Positions 1 to 8,706 of a DNA stretch of 64,000 bases are shown here, piece after piece. Location of the stretch: contig PMHV01000059.1 of assembly GCA_003156805.1 (NCBI GenBank), forward strand, positions 141,948 through 205,947, in the 5' to 3' direction. The notes beneath the pieces were generated by a model. It was given only the letters and a program-made list of their open reading frames with translations, searched no databases and was not told the DNA's origin. The stretch comes from Acidobacteriaceae bacterium (GTDB lineage Bacteria; Acidobacteriota; Terriglobia; Terriglobales; Acidobacteriaceae). The translations under genes and the position numbers were made by a program. Position 1 is the first letter of the stretch. Each line of letters starts with the position of its first letter.

Positions 1-1548
1 CGCGGTTATCAGGGGCAGCCAGATCTTACGCGGGAAAAATTTCTTTCCAATCCGTTCGCCGCTGCGCCCGCTGCTCGCATGTACAAAACCGGGGATTCGG
101 TTCGTTATCTCGCCGACGGCAACCTCGAGTTTCTCGGCCGCTTGGATCAGCAGGTGAAGATTCGCGGACTGCGCATCGAACTGAAGGAGATTGAGTCTGC
201 TCTGGGCGAACATCCCGACGTGCGGGAAGTTGTAGTCGTGGCCGAAGACAGCGACTCCGGCACCTCATTGGTAGCGTATGTCGTGGCGCGACGCGAGTAC
301 GCGACTTCCGCCGCAGAGCTGCGGGCGTTTTTGAAGAGCCGCCTGCCCGCCTATATGGTTCCGGCGTTGTTTACTCTGCTGCCGGCGTTGCCGCGCATGG
401 CCAATGGCAAAGTGGACCGCCAGGCGCTACCGGCCTGCGAGGGCGCGCAAGATCGCGCGCCCGCGACGCCTGCCCCTGCGCCGCGTGATTTTATCGAGGC
501 GCGGTTGCTGGCCATTTGGAAGGATGTTCTCGGCACCGAGAGTCTGGATGTGACTCAGGATTTCTTCGAGCTGGGCGGCCATTCGCTGTTGGCGGCGAAA
601 CTGCTTGATCGCATCGAAACCGATTTTGGCGAGACTCTATCGCTGGCCTTTGTGTTTCAGGCGTCCACCGTAGAGCTCATGGCGGAACTGCTGCGCAATC
701 CCGACCCGAGTTTGCGGGCGCGCGCTATCATCCCGGTGCAGCCGGAGGGAACGCGTTTGCCGTTGTTCTGGGTGCGGGGCGGGCCGCGTTTCCGGCTGTT
801 AGCGCAGAAGCTTGGACCCGATCAGCCTTTCCTTGGCCTCGATCTTCCGTTTTCCGACGCCAGCAAGTTGCGCGCTCCTTACCGGCTCGAAGATATTGCC
901 GCCTACTTGGTCAAGGCCATGCGCGAAGTACAACCCCACGGACCCTATCTGCTGGCCGGCCTGTGCGTGAATGCAGTCATCGCCTATGAGGTCGCGCAGC
1001 AGGTGGTGGCTCAGGGAGAAGAAGTGGCCCTAGTTGCCATGTTCGACGGCCACAACCATGCGTACTACAAGAATCCTCTGCGCGACGGCCGATACACCGG
1101 CAGAATCAAGTATCACCTCGCGAATCTCTTTCGTACCGATGTGCGGGAAAGCTCCGCGTATCTTCTCGAACGGCTGGAGGAAGCCCGGCGAAAGATCGAG
1201 CGCACCATCTGGCAACTTTCTTCGTCGGGCGGCAAGCACGGAAATGGCGACCGGCCGCACAATACCGATTTCATCGTGCATCCCGCCTTCCATCGCTATG
1301 AACCGCGCGCTTATCCGGGGAAGGTTACGTTATTTCAGTCCAGCGACTGGCCCGAAGGACCCTATTTCGACTTCAAGCTGGGATGGATGGAACTCGCGGC
1401 GGGCGGAGTGGAATTTCACCGCATACCGGGCAACCATCCGTCGATGTTTACCGAACCGAATGTGAATCTGGTGGCTGCGGAACTGAGCGCCCAACTGGAA
1501 GAAATTCAGGCTCGCCGGAGCGGCTTAGGCCGGGTCTTGAGTGCCTGA
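1..1548 (+). CDS. Nonribosomal peptide synthetase, C-terminal part (A domain end - carrier - thioesterase), 5' truncated
   Basis: The reading frame is open from base 1, so the gene starts upstream of the window. In order it encodes the end of an adenylation domain (M-Y-K-T-G-D and the Q-V-K-I-R-G-x-R-I-E motif, then N-G-K-V-D-R), a peptidyl carrier domain with D-x-F-x-x-G-G-H-S (phosphopantetheine serine codon 583-585), and a thioesterase. The thioesterase nucleophile elbow reads A-G-L-C-V-N, with cysteine (codon 964-966) where serine is usual. The acid is probably Asp at 1045-1047 and the histidine the one in G-N-H-P-S (1435-1437). This is a termination module that would release a peptide or amino-acyl product. 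The product cannot be predicted because most of the adenylation domain lies outside the window. The next gene is a sulfotransferase about 200 bp downstream. Confidence 0.93.
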   Translation, partial: RGYQGQPDLTREKFLSNPFAAAPAARMYKTGDSVRYLADGNLEFLGRLDQQVKIRGLRIELKEIESALGEHPDVREVVVVAEDSDSGTSLVAYVVARREYATSAAELRAFLKSRLPAYMVPALFTLLPALPRMANGKVDRQALPACEGAQDRAPATPAPAPRDFIEARLLAIWKDVLGTESLDVTQDFFELGGHSLLAAKLLDRIETDFGETLSLAFVFQASTVELMAELLRNPDPSLRARAIIPVQPEGTRLPLFWVRGGPRFRLLAQKLGPDQPFLGLDLPFSDASKLRAPYRLEDIAAYLVKAMREVQPHGPYLLAGLCVNAVIAYEVAQQVVAQGEEVALVAMFDGHNHAYYKNPLRDGRYTGRIKYHLANLFRTDVRESSAYLLERLEEARRKIERTIWQLSSSGGKHGNGDRPHNTDFIVHPAFHRYEPRAYPGKVTLFQSSDWPEGPYFDFKLGWMELAAGGVEFHRIPGNHPSMFTEPNVNLVAAELSAQLEEIQARRSGLGRVLSA

Positions 1549-1744
1549 GAGTATACTCCGCTGCCGTTCCTTGGCGCGGTCTGGCTATCCAGGGTTCGAA
1601 TACCACAAGGCCAGGGGCAGCGGTAACTGGTGCCAGGAGTTTGCATCTTCTAGATTTTGAGAATATCGGTAGCCTCAGCAATGTCGTCAGCGCAGAGGAT
1701 TACACAGGTTTAATGTTCACGATCACGATTCGGAGTTACTGAGA

Positions 1745-2572
1745 ATGCCAACGTTGCGCTTGGTCCGTCATAAGCTCTCGAAAACGGGGTTGCGCTCGCC
1801 ATTGTTGTGGGTGCGGCATCGCGGCTTTCAAGCCAGCGACGTCTTTACCGCGTCTTATCCGCGGTCGGGAAGCACCTGGCTGCGTTTTATTCTGGTGGAA
1901 CTTCTGGCCGGGCAATCCAGCGGCTTCAAGAACGTGAACCAGCTCAGTCCCGACGTGGGCGAGCACTCTGGCGCATATCCTCTGCTGCCAGAGGCCGGTC
2001 GGTTGATCAAGACCCACGAGCTTTATCAGGACGCGTACAAGCGCGCGATCTATTTGTCTCGCGATCCGAGAGATGTGGTTCTTTCCGAATACGCGTATCA
2101 GAATGCACTGGGAGTGACCAGCAAGAGCTTCGATGCGTTCCTCGACGATTTTCTGCAGAACGGAGTGAATCCCTTCGGCTTGTGGATCGACCACGTGAAT
2201 TCCTGGCTGGACGCTGCAGAATCGAAGGGTTGCCAGTTGCTGGTGGTGCGCTTCGAGGATATGCGCCGCGAAACCGAGGGGAGCCTGGCCAGGATGATGG
2301 ACTTTCTGCGCGTTCCGGTGGAGGCGTCTGCGATCCGGAAGGCGATTGAAAACAATTCGCTCGAACAGATGAAAGCCAAAGAAAAGGTTACGCCGCAACG
2401 GGCTTCTGCCAAGGGACGTTTCGTGGGCAGCGGTTCGGTGGCGGGGTGGAAAGACAGAATTACTCCCGCCCAGCTTCAGCGCATCGACCAGCGCGCCGGA
2501 AGCGCCATGTCCCGATTGGGGTACGCGCCGGCGGGTGAAGCGGCGGAAGCGCTGCAAGAGGTGCAGGCGTAG
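1745..2572 (+). CDS. Sulfotransferase (PAPS-dependent), first copy
   Basis: This 275-residue protein transfers sulfate from PAPS to a hydroxyl or amine acceptor. The 5'-phosphosulfate-binding loop is Y-P-R-S-G-S-T-W (residues 38-45), the 3'-phosphate-binding segment is R-D-P-R-D with a downstream Ser (105-114), and a C-terminal G-x-V-A-G-W-K segment matches the family's last PAPS-binding region. No signal peptide or membrane segment is visible, so a cytoplasmic enzyme is expected. A ggag stretch lies about 10 bases before the ATG. It stands between an NRPS end and an O-antigen-ligase-like gene (54-bp gap), so the acceptor may be a lipid-linked glycan or the NRPS product. The substrate is inferred only from context. 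It belongs to a different subgroup from the sulfotransferase at 6176. Confidence 0.9.
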   Translation: MPTLRLVRHKLSKTGLRSPLLWVRHRGFQASDVFTASYPRSGSTWLRFILVELLAGQSSGFKNVNQLSPDVGEHSGAYPLLPEAGRLIKTHELYQDAYKRAIYLSRDPRDVVLSEYAYQNALGVTSKSFDAFLDDFLQNGVNPFGLWIDHVNSWLDAAESKGCQLLVVRFEDMRRETEGSLARMMDFLRVPVEASAIRKAIENNSLEQMKAKEKVTPQRASAKGRFVGSGSVAGWKDRITPAQLQRIDQRAGSAMSRLGYAPAGEAAEALQEVQA

Positions 2573-2626
2573 TTTCCGGTCAGGCGGAGACAGATTTCAG
2601 CTTCAACATATTCAAGAGCCACACTC

Positions 2627-4102
2627 ATGGAAACGGCAAGCAACCAAATTCAGATCTCGCGCAGCCCCGGTTTCAACTGGCGGACCGCGGGAATTGTGGC
2701 CGCATTGTGTGTGACCAGTGCAGTTTTCCTGGAGATGATGGCTGACAATTTGGTCTCGCAGGAGATGATTACCGTCATCTGTGTGGCGGGAGTGTTCTTT
2801 GTCGTCCTGGGATTCTGCGCGGCCCGCAGCCGGGCGCTGGCCGAGCGTCCCAAGTGGTTCATCTTCGCGGTATGGGGTCTGTTGCTGGCGTCGGAGGAGA
2901 TTTTTTCCTACATCAACGACGCAGGCAGCACTTACGAATCGCAGTATGCTTTTGCCGCCTATGCCCAGGCCGCCATCTGGACCCTGGTTGCCGTCGGTCT
3001 ACTCATCTTCTTGCTGGGCAATCCCGAGTCTTTGCGCGGGCTGTTCTCGGGTCCTTACAAATGGCCGTCGCTGTTTGCGCTGGTGGCGCTGCTCTCCGTG
3101 GCCTACGCGCCACAACTGTCTTTTTCTCTGGCTTGGGCGTTCAAGCTCTGTCTGGCGGTCATGATCCTGCAGGCCATTTCCAAGCAGTTGCTCAATCTGG
3201 ATGACATTTCCGCTTTCTTTCTGGCCACGATCATCGCCTACGTTTTTCTGGTCGCCGCTCCGTCGATCCGGTCGATGATTCCCGACCCAACCAACGATTA
3301 CGGTTCGAACGAATTTGAAACTCGCATGCGCGAAGGTCCAACCGGTCTCTCGGCTGCCGCTGGAACATTTGCGCTGCTGGCCCTCACGCTCTACACACCT
3401 GGGAAGAAAAAAGCCCTGCTGTACCTTTCGATTGCCGGTATGGCAGTGATGATCGTCGCCGGCGGCAAGGCGGCAATTGCGGCGGGGATTTTGTCGGGCA
3501 TCTTGTTCTTCGGCCTGCAGAAGCGGGTTGGAGCTACTTTGGGATTTATCGGCGGCATCGCGCTTATTTTCTGGTTGGCGCTCGAATTTACTCCTCTGTC
3601 TGCTTACATGGGGGCGTATACCAATTCCGGGCAGGTGACCAGCTTGACCGGCCGCACCGAGCTCTGGGCATTTGTTTGGCCGGCGATCAAACAGAAAATC
3701 ATTTACGGGCACGGATACGTTTCTTCCCGCTTCGTTTCCGTCGCCATGCCGGGTACCCCATTTCAGGCCGGACACATGCACAACGGGTTTCTGGAAGCGC
3801 TCTACAACAATGGATTGATCGGCCTGGTCCTGATTGTGATGGTGCATGTGGTCATCGTGCTCAATCTCTGGAAGACGATGAAGAGCCCGGTTTCGCCGCG
3901 CGCGCAGCGCCTGGCCATCGGTTCGATGGCGATTTACACCAACCTTCTGATCAACGGAATGTTCAACGCGACCTTCAGCGGGCGAGCCGGCGCGCAGTTC
4001 ATGATGCTGCTGGCTCTGGTGATGGTAAGCGAACGGTTAGCCAGTGAGATTCCCCAGGCTGAGCCGGAGAGAGCACGGAAGGTCGCGTCCGCGTGGGCAT
4101 AG
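2627..4102 (+). CDS. O-antigen ligase / polysaccharide polymerase family membrane protein
   Basis: This 491-residue polytopic protein has about a dozen hydrophobic segments. The larger loop before the last segments holds the H-x-H-N-x-F-L-E motif (His383, His385, Asn386) followed by G-L-I-G, as in the Wzy_C/WaaL family. These enzymes polymerise or ligate glycans on undecaprenyl carriers at the periplasmic face of the inner membrane. The gene follows the sulfotransferase closely and precedes a WecG-type glycosyltransferase, as in capsule or exopolysaccharide loci. Polymerase and ligase cannot be told apart from sequence. The charged C-terminus is cytoplasmic or periplasmic depending on the exact helix count. 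Confidence 0.88.
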   Translation: METASNQIQISRSPGFNWRTAGIVAALCVTSAVFLEMMADNLVSQEMITVICVAGVFFVVLGFCAARSRALAERPKWFIFAVWGLLLASEEIFSYINDAGSTYESQYAFAAYAQAAIWTLVAVGLLIFLLGNPESLRGLFSGPYKWPSLFALVALLSVAYAPQLSFSLAWAFKLCLAVMILQAISKQLLNLDDISAFFLATIIAYVFLVAAPSIRSMIPDPTNDYGSNEFETRMREGPTGLSAAAGTFALLALTLYTPGKKKALLYLSIAGMAVMIVAGGKAAIAAGILSGILFFGLQKRVGATLGFIGGIALIFWLALEFTPLSAYMGAYTNSGQVTSLTGRTELWAFVWPAIKQKIIYGHGYVSSRFVSVAMPGTPFQAGHMHNGFLEALYNNGLIGLVLIVMVHVVIVLNLWKTMKSPVSPRAQRLAIGSMAIYTNLLINGMFNATFSGRAGAQFMMLLALVMVSERLASEIPQAEPERARKVASAWA

Positions 4103-4160
4103 GCTTAATGATTGCAAGGATATGTAGCGAGTTCCTCACCGGAAACTCAAACTGAAACCA

Positions 4161-4946
4161 ATGATGACAACGACGACCACAGTGGCTCCCATGCCCGAGT
4201 TCCGGGTGCTGGGTATTCCCGTGAACGCGGTGCAGATTCCCGAGGTTGTGGCCTGGATGGAAGAGTGCATCGCCGAACGTGGCCCCGCCCGCTACGTTGC
4301 GGTGACCGGCATGCACGGAGTGACGGAATCGCAGGAGAACGCGGAATTTCGCACCATGCTCAAGGAAGCGGATTTGGTGGTGCCCGATGGCATGCCGCTG
4401 GTTTGGCTGGGGCGCTGGCGCGGTTTTCCCCATCTGGCGCGCCGCGTCTACGGTCCTGAGCTGATGGAAACCTTCTGCCGCGAAACCGGGAACAAGTACC
4501 GCCACTTTTTCTATGGTGGCGCGCCGGGCGTGGCCGATCATCTGGCCCAGGTGGAACACGAGCGCTATGGCATCCGCATCGCGGGAACCTGGTGCCCTCC
4601 ATTTCGCGCGCTGACGGAAGAAGAAGACAGGGAAGTGGTTTCACGGATCAACCAGGCTGCTCCGGATGTTTTGTGGGTGGGATTGAGCACGCCCAAGCAG
4701 GAGCGTTGGATGTATGAGCACCGTGACCGGCTTCGCGTGCCGCTACTGCTCGGAGTGGGCGCCGCATTCGACTTGAACACCGGCCGGTTACAGCAAGCTC
4801 CCGCCTGGATGCGGGAGAACGGTCTGGAATGGTTGTTTCGCTTGCTGGCCGAGCCCAAGCGCCTGTGGCGGAGATATCTGGTGCAGGGGTCGAGATTTGT
4901 CTGGAACGTGTTGTTGGAAATCACCACTTTGCGGGTTTACGAGTAA
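4161..4946 (+). CDS. WecG/TagA/CpsF family glycosyltransferase
   Basis: This 261-residue GT26-type enzyme adds a second sugar (ManNAcA, ManNAc or similar) to an undecaprenyl-pyrophosphate-linked sugar. Diagnostic segments are V-T-G-M-H-G near residue 50, V-P-D-G-M-P-L (residues 74-80, containing the likely catalytic Asp76) and W-V-G-L-S-T-P-K-Q-E (172-181). The hydrophobic and basic C-terminus fits peripheral membrane association. Two adjacent ATGs open the frame and a later Met at residue 11 (M-P-E-F) is a plausible alternative start. No strong ribosome binding site distinguishes them. It lies 58 bp after the polymerase/ligase gene and is probably cotranscribed. The WecA/MraY-like transferase at 39428 could supply its acceptor. 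Confidence 0.92.
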   Translation: MMTTTTTVAPMPEFRVLGIPVNAVQIPEVVAWMEECIAERGPARYVAVTGMHGVTESQENAEFRTMLKEADLVVPDGMPLVWLGRWRGFPHLARRVYGPELMETFCRETGNKYRHFFYGGAPGVADHLAQVEHERYGIRIAGTWCPPFRALTEEEDREVVSRINQAAPDVLWVGLSTPKQERWMYEHRDRLRVPLLLGVGAAFDLNTGRLQQAPAWMRENGLEWLFRLLAEPKRLWRRYLVQGSRFVWNVLLEITTLRVYE

Positions 4947-5032
4947 GCCGTTGATTGTTGCAGAGGGGGATTTGAAAAGAACGTATTTCTGGCGGTAGGT
5001 CGAAAACTCAGGGAGAGGAAAATAACGAATTC

Positions 5033-6031
5033 ATGAACAAGCAAAAGAGAATACTGGTAACGGGTGCAGGGGGCTTCATTGGTCATCATCTGGTGAAGCG
5101 GTTGAAGGCCGACGGTTTCTGGGTGCGCGGCGCCGATGTGAAGTATCCCGAATATGAATCCAGCGCTGCCGACGAAATGGAGCTTCTCGATCTGCGCAAG
5201 ACCGACGCTTGTCTTCTCGCCACCCGCGGTGGCATCGACGAGGTCTACAACCTGGCTGCGGACATGGGCGGCATCGGCTACATCACCGCCAACCACGCCG
5301 ACATCAGCCGCAACAATATTCTGATCAATGCTCACATGCTCGAAGCCGCGCGGCAAAACGGCGTCAAGCGTTTCCTGTTCTCTTCCTCCGCTTGCGTATA
5401 CAACCAGGCGAAGCAGAAAGATCCTGATGTGAAACCGCTGAAGGAAGAAGACGCTTATCCCGCCGATCCCGAGCCAGGTTACGGCTGGGAAAAGCTGTTC
5501 GCCGAAGAACTCTGCCGCTATTACTACAAGGACTACGGTTTCGAAACCCGCATCGTGCGTTTCCACAACGTGTACGGCCCGCTGGGCACCTACGACGGCG
5601 GCAAGGAAAAAGCTCCCGCGGCCATTTCCCGCAAGGTTGCGTTGGCAACGGAGGGCGGCGAAATCGAAATTTGGGGCGATGGCGAACAGACACGTTCTTT
5701 CATGTACGTGGATGACTGCGTGGAAGGCCTCACTCGCATCATGGCTTCGGATTGCCGCGATGCTCTGAACCTGGGCACCGATGAATTGGTAACCATTAAC
5801 GGACTGGTGGATATGATCTCCGGAATCGCCGGCAAACGGCTGGTCAAGCGCCACAACTTGACCGGACCCCAAGGCGTGCGCGGGCGCAACAGCGACAATA
5901 CGCTTCTGCACAGCGTGATTGGCTGGGAGCCGTCGATCCCGTTGCGGCAGGGGCTGGCGGTTACGTATAAATGGATCGCTTCGCAAGTCACGAAACCGGT
6001 TGCGAAGCGCGAGCTGGTCTCAACCCGCTAG
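5033..6031 (+). CDS. NAD-dependent sugar epimerase, GDP-mannose 3,5-epimerase-like
   Basis: This 332-residue extended short-chain dehydrogenase has the NAD-binding G-A-G-G-F-I-G loop (residues 11-17) and the catalytic Tyr150-x3-Lys154 in P-G-Y-G-W-E-K. Several segments match GDP-mannose 3,5-epimerase more than the 4-epimerases: A-A-D-M-G-G-I-G-Y-I (76-85), the S-S-S-A-C-V-Y segment with a candidate catalytic Cys121, and L-K-E-E-D-A-Y-P-A-D-P. That enzyme converts GDP-D-mannose to GDP-L-galactose or GDP-L-gulose. An agggag ribosome binding site lies upstream of the ATG. The context suggests it supplies a sugar nucleotide for the polysaccharide made here. A related GDP-sugar epimerase of different specificity is possible. 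Confidence 0.88.
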   Translation: MNKQKRILVTGAGGFIGHHLVKRLKADGFWVRGADVKYPEYESSAADEMELLDLRKTDACLLATRGGIDEVYNLAADMGGIGYITANHADISRNNILINAHMLEAARQNGVKRFLFSSSACVYNQAKQKDPDVKPLKEEDAYPADPEPGYGWEKLFAEELCRYYYKDYGFETRIVRFHNVYGPLGTYDGGKEKAPAAISRKVALATEGGEIEIWGDGEQTRSFMYVDDCVEGLTRIMASDCRDALNLGTDELVTINGLVDMISGIAGKRLVKRHNLTGPQGVRGRNSDNTLLHSVIGWEPSIPLRQGLAVTYKWIASQVTKPVAKRELVSTR

Positions 6032-6164
6032 CCGCTCGCATTGAGACAGTCGGAGCGAATTGGCCGTCCCGCGCGGGCGGCCAGATCGACTGGCTTGAAA
6101 ATATGGGTTGTGTCCTGGACATCGCCAAGAATATGAAACGGTTCGAGTTGCAGAGCCTTCCTCT

Positions 6165-6170
6165 TATAAA
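6165..6170 (+). promoter_or_regulatory. Candidate -10 box (TATAAA) giving a leaderless start
   Basis: TATAAA ends five bases before the ATG at 6176, so a transcript starting at the usual distance would begin at or next to the start codon. No Shine-Dalgarno sequence is visible upstream of that ATG, which agrees with a leaderless message. The matching -35 region (TTCGAG at 17 bp) is weak. Confidence 0.35.
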
Positions 6171-6175
6171 ATCCT

Positions 6176-7288
6176 ATGGCAACTATTGTATTGACGGAAA
6201 ACCGGGCGTTGGCTGAAGCCGATCTTCAGGCGGACGCTCCGGCCTTGCGTCCGGGCCCTCTGTTTGTGGTCGGAATGTGGCGGTCGGGGACATCGTTGCT
6301 CTATGCGCTGCTGAATCAGCACCCGCAGATTGCTTTGATGTATGAAGCCGAGTTGCCCATCTTAAGGCCGCTTTTCTGGAAGCGCGGCGGAACCTCAGAC
6401 TGGGCAGAGCGATGGAATTTTTGGAACCAGGCTCTGGATCGCCACCAGATCCGGGCGGCGGATATTCCGGCAGACCAGCCCACCCTGGCCGATGCTATGC
6501 GCGCGGTCTATACCAATTACTCGCGACGCAAAGGCGCGACTATCTGGGGCGGTAAGTCTCCCAATTATTACGATTCCCTGACCTGGCTGGCGCGGATATT
6601 TCCGCAGGCGCAGTTCATCGTGATCTGGCGCGACCCTGCCGACATTTGCCGCAGCGCTATGCGCGCGGCCGAGAGTGATGAATGGTTCAGCAAACGCGGC
6701 ATCAGCCACCGTTCTCTCTTTGGCTTGCAGCAGATGAAGCGGCAGTGCGACCGACTCGTAAGCCAAGGCGTTCCCGTCCATCAGATCCATTATGAGGATC
6801 TGATTCACAATACGGCGGCCACGATGGCGGGCATCTGCGGTTTTTTGAACATCGCCTTCGATGCGCGGATGACTTCGTTGTCCGGGGCAGACCGTTCCGC
6901 CGTATATGAAGGCGAACATCACGCCGGGGTCAATAGCGAAGCCATCGTCCGCAAGAAACGCCGTCCCGAAGTACTATCGGCGGCGCTGCTCGAAAAAATT
7001 CAACGCTACATGTTCTTGTGGCGCAGGCAGTACGGCGAGGCGTGGCTTCCGGCTCGGGAAGCGCAGGCTGCGAATCCGGGTGTGCCTGGTGTTTTAGAGA
7101 GAGCGAAGGACCGCTTTCTGTTTCGCGCGTTGCGCACGCTGGATGCGGCGGTAGTCGTCACTTATTGCTTTGCCCCGCTGTCTCTATTGCGGAAATACCG
7201 AGCGCTGAAGTCCCAGAATCGAGAAGCCGTTTCCGCCGGCATCACCGCTGGCCACGACCGGCAGTCGGATACGGCATCGGCCGATTGA
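6176..7288 (+). CDS. Sulfotransferase family protein, second copy
   Basis: This 370-residue protein has the PAPS-binding loop V-G-M-W-R-S-G-T-S (residues 32-40) and the 3'-phosphate site W-R-D-P-A-D-I-C-R-S (151-160). It is longer than and clearly different from the sulfotransferase at 1745, resembling the Sulfotransfer_3 group that acts on glycans or lipids. The last 60 residues are basic and weakly hydrophobic. Two sulfotransferases in one polysaccharide locus suggest a sulfated glycan, which is an inference from context. The start lacks a ribosome binding site and may be leaderless. It ends about 40 bp before the start chosen for the glycoside hydrolase gene. Confidence 0.88.
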   Translation: MATIVLTENRALAEADLQADAPALRPGPLFVVGMWRSGTSLLYALLNQHPQIALMYEAELPILRPLFWKRGGTSDWAERWNFWNQALDRHQIRAADIPADQPTLADAMRAVYTNYSRRKGATIWGGKSPNYYDSLTWLARIFPQAQFIVIWRDPADICRSAMRAAESDEWFSKRGISHRSLFGLQQMKRQCDRLVSQGVPVHQIHYEDLIHNTAATMAGICGFLNIAFDARMTSLSGADRSAVYEGEHHAGVNSEAIVRKKRRPEVLSAALLEKIQRYMFLWRRQYGEAWLPAREAQAANPGVPGVLERAKDRFLFRALRTLDAAVVVTYCFAPLSLLRKYRALKSQNREAVSAGITAGHDRQSDTASAD

Positions 7289-7329
7289 AAGCACAGCGGG
7301 CGCCGTTGAGAAAGAGTCTCCTCCCCCAG

Positions 7330-8574
7330 ATGAAACTCATCGCAAGCCGTTTGGCAGTTGTGGCTTTGTTTTTGACCTCCCTCACCATTTTGATTTGGGG
7401 AAGCGTGCAGTCGTCGGACGAGGTGCTGAAGCCGCCGCTGGTTCCGGTTCCGGCCACGTTTTTCGGCATGCACATTCATCGTGCCGCTGTTTCCACACCG
7501 TGGCCGCCGGTCTCGTTCAAAGCGTGGCGGCTATGGGATACGCACACCACCTGGGTTCAACTCGAGCCTCGCAAAGGCGATTGGGATTGGCGGATGCTCG
7601 ACCGGACGGTCAACGTCGCGCAGGCGCACGGAGTGGAGTTGCTGTACACCATGGGTCGTACTCCGCAATGGGCGTCGGCGCGTCCGCAAGAGATGGGAGA
7701 AAATCCGAACGCGCAGCCCGGCGGCATGGCCGAACCGAAGAATCTGGAAGATTGGCGTAATTATGTTCGCACCGTGGCCACCCGTTACAAGGGACGTATC
7801 AAGGCTTACGAAGTATGGAACGAACCGAACCTGCCAAATTTCTACAGCGGCACGCCTCAGGCGATGGTCGATCTGGCGCGGGAAGCGTACACGGTGTTGA
7901 AGCAGGTGGACCCTGAGGTGATTGTTGTCTCCCCTTCCGCCGTCGGCCCCACAGGGCTGCCCTGGCTGGAGAAATATCTGGAGCTCGGCGGGGGCAAGTA
8001 TGCCGATGTGATTGGCTATCATTTTTATGTGCGGGGCCAGGAACCGGAGGCCATGCTCGATTTCATCCGTCAGGTGCGCGACATCACCTCGAAATACGGC
8101 GTTGCCGAAAAGCCGCTGTGGAATACCGAAGCGGGATGGTTGCAGCCCTATCGCATCGATCCTGAAGATGGGCCGGGCTATGTTGCACGGGCCTATGTTT
8201 TGAACTGGGCCGGCGGTGTGACCCGTTTTTACTGGTACGCGTGGGATAATCAGGGTGCCAGAGTTCGCATGACCGAATCCGATGAAACCACCGTCACGAG
8301 CAGCGCCAAAGCCTACGCAGAAATCCAGCAATGGTTGATTGGGGCGCGCATGGACTCCCTCCAACAGAAAGATGGCATCTGGATCAGTCAGCTCAGCCGG
8401 GACGGAGCCAATTCCTGGATCGTGTGGACTCCGGATCGCAATGCCCGCTTCGACGTGCCCAAGTCATTCGATGTAAACGAGATACGAAGCCTGTCTGGGG
8501 AAATCGTCAAGTTCCCCGGCGGAAAAATTGAAATCGGTCCAGCGCCTGTGCTGCTGGAAAAATCTGTTCGCTGA
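7330..8574 (+). CDS. Glycoside hydrolase, PslG/GH39-like, membrane-anchored or secreted
   Basis: This 414-residue protein starts with a signal-anchor or signal peptide (M-K-L-I-A-S-R-L-A-V-V-A-L-F-L), which is why the ATG at 7330 is preferred over in-frame starts that overlap the preceding gene. The TIM-barrel shows the clan-A signature: the acid/base Glu165 in W-N-E-P-N and the nucleophile Glu267 in W-N-T-E-A-G-W. The layout (F-G-M-H-I-H near the N-terminus, W-V-Q-L-E-P-R-K-G-D-W-D-W) resembles GH39 and PslG, the endoglycosidase encoded inside the Psl exopolysaccharide locus of Pseudomonas. A role trimming or releasing the locus's own polysaccharide in the periplasm or outside the cell is inferred from that parallel. 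The exact family needs a profile search. Confidence 0.85.
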   Translation: MKLIASRLAVVALFLTSLTILIWGSVQSSDEVLKPPLVPVPATFFGMHIHRAAVSTPWPPVSFKAWRLWDTHTTWVQLEPRKGDWDWRMLDRTVNVAQAHGVELLYTMGRTPQWASARPQEMGENPNAQPGGMAEPKNLEDWRNYVRTVATRYKGRIKAYEVWNEPNLPNFYSGTPQAMVDLAREAYTVLKQVDPEVIVVSPSAVGPTGLPWLEKYLELGGGKYADVIGYHFYVRGQEPEAMLDFIRQVRDITSKYGVAEKPLWNTEAGWLQPYRIDPEDGPGYVARAYVLNWAGGVTRFYWYAWDNQGARVRMTESDETTVTSSAKAYAEIQQWLIGARMDSLQQKDGIWISQLSRDGANSWIVWTPDRNARFDVPKSFDVNEIRSLSGEIVKFPGGKIEIGPAPVLLEKSVR

Positions 8575-8706
8575 ATACGAATGTCCCCGCATTCAACGCT
8601 AAGTCCATTGCCGGTCACGCGCACCTGCGCTGACGGCACACCATGATCTGAAAAGTTTGGGGCGTGCTCGACCGCCGTAGAAATCTAATTCCCAGGAGAT
8701 GCGTCT

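Noticed and set aside
4937..5986. Long minus-strand open frame opposite the GDP-mannose-epimerase-like gene
   Set aside because: It mirrors a clear short-chain dehydrogenase gene and its translation has no recognisable fold; long antisense frames are expected at this GC content.
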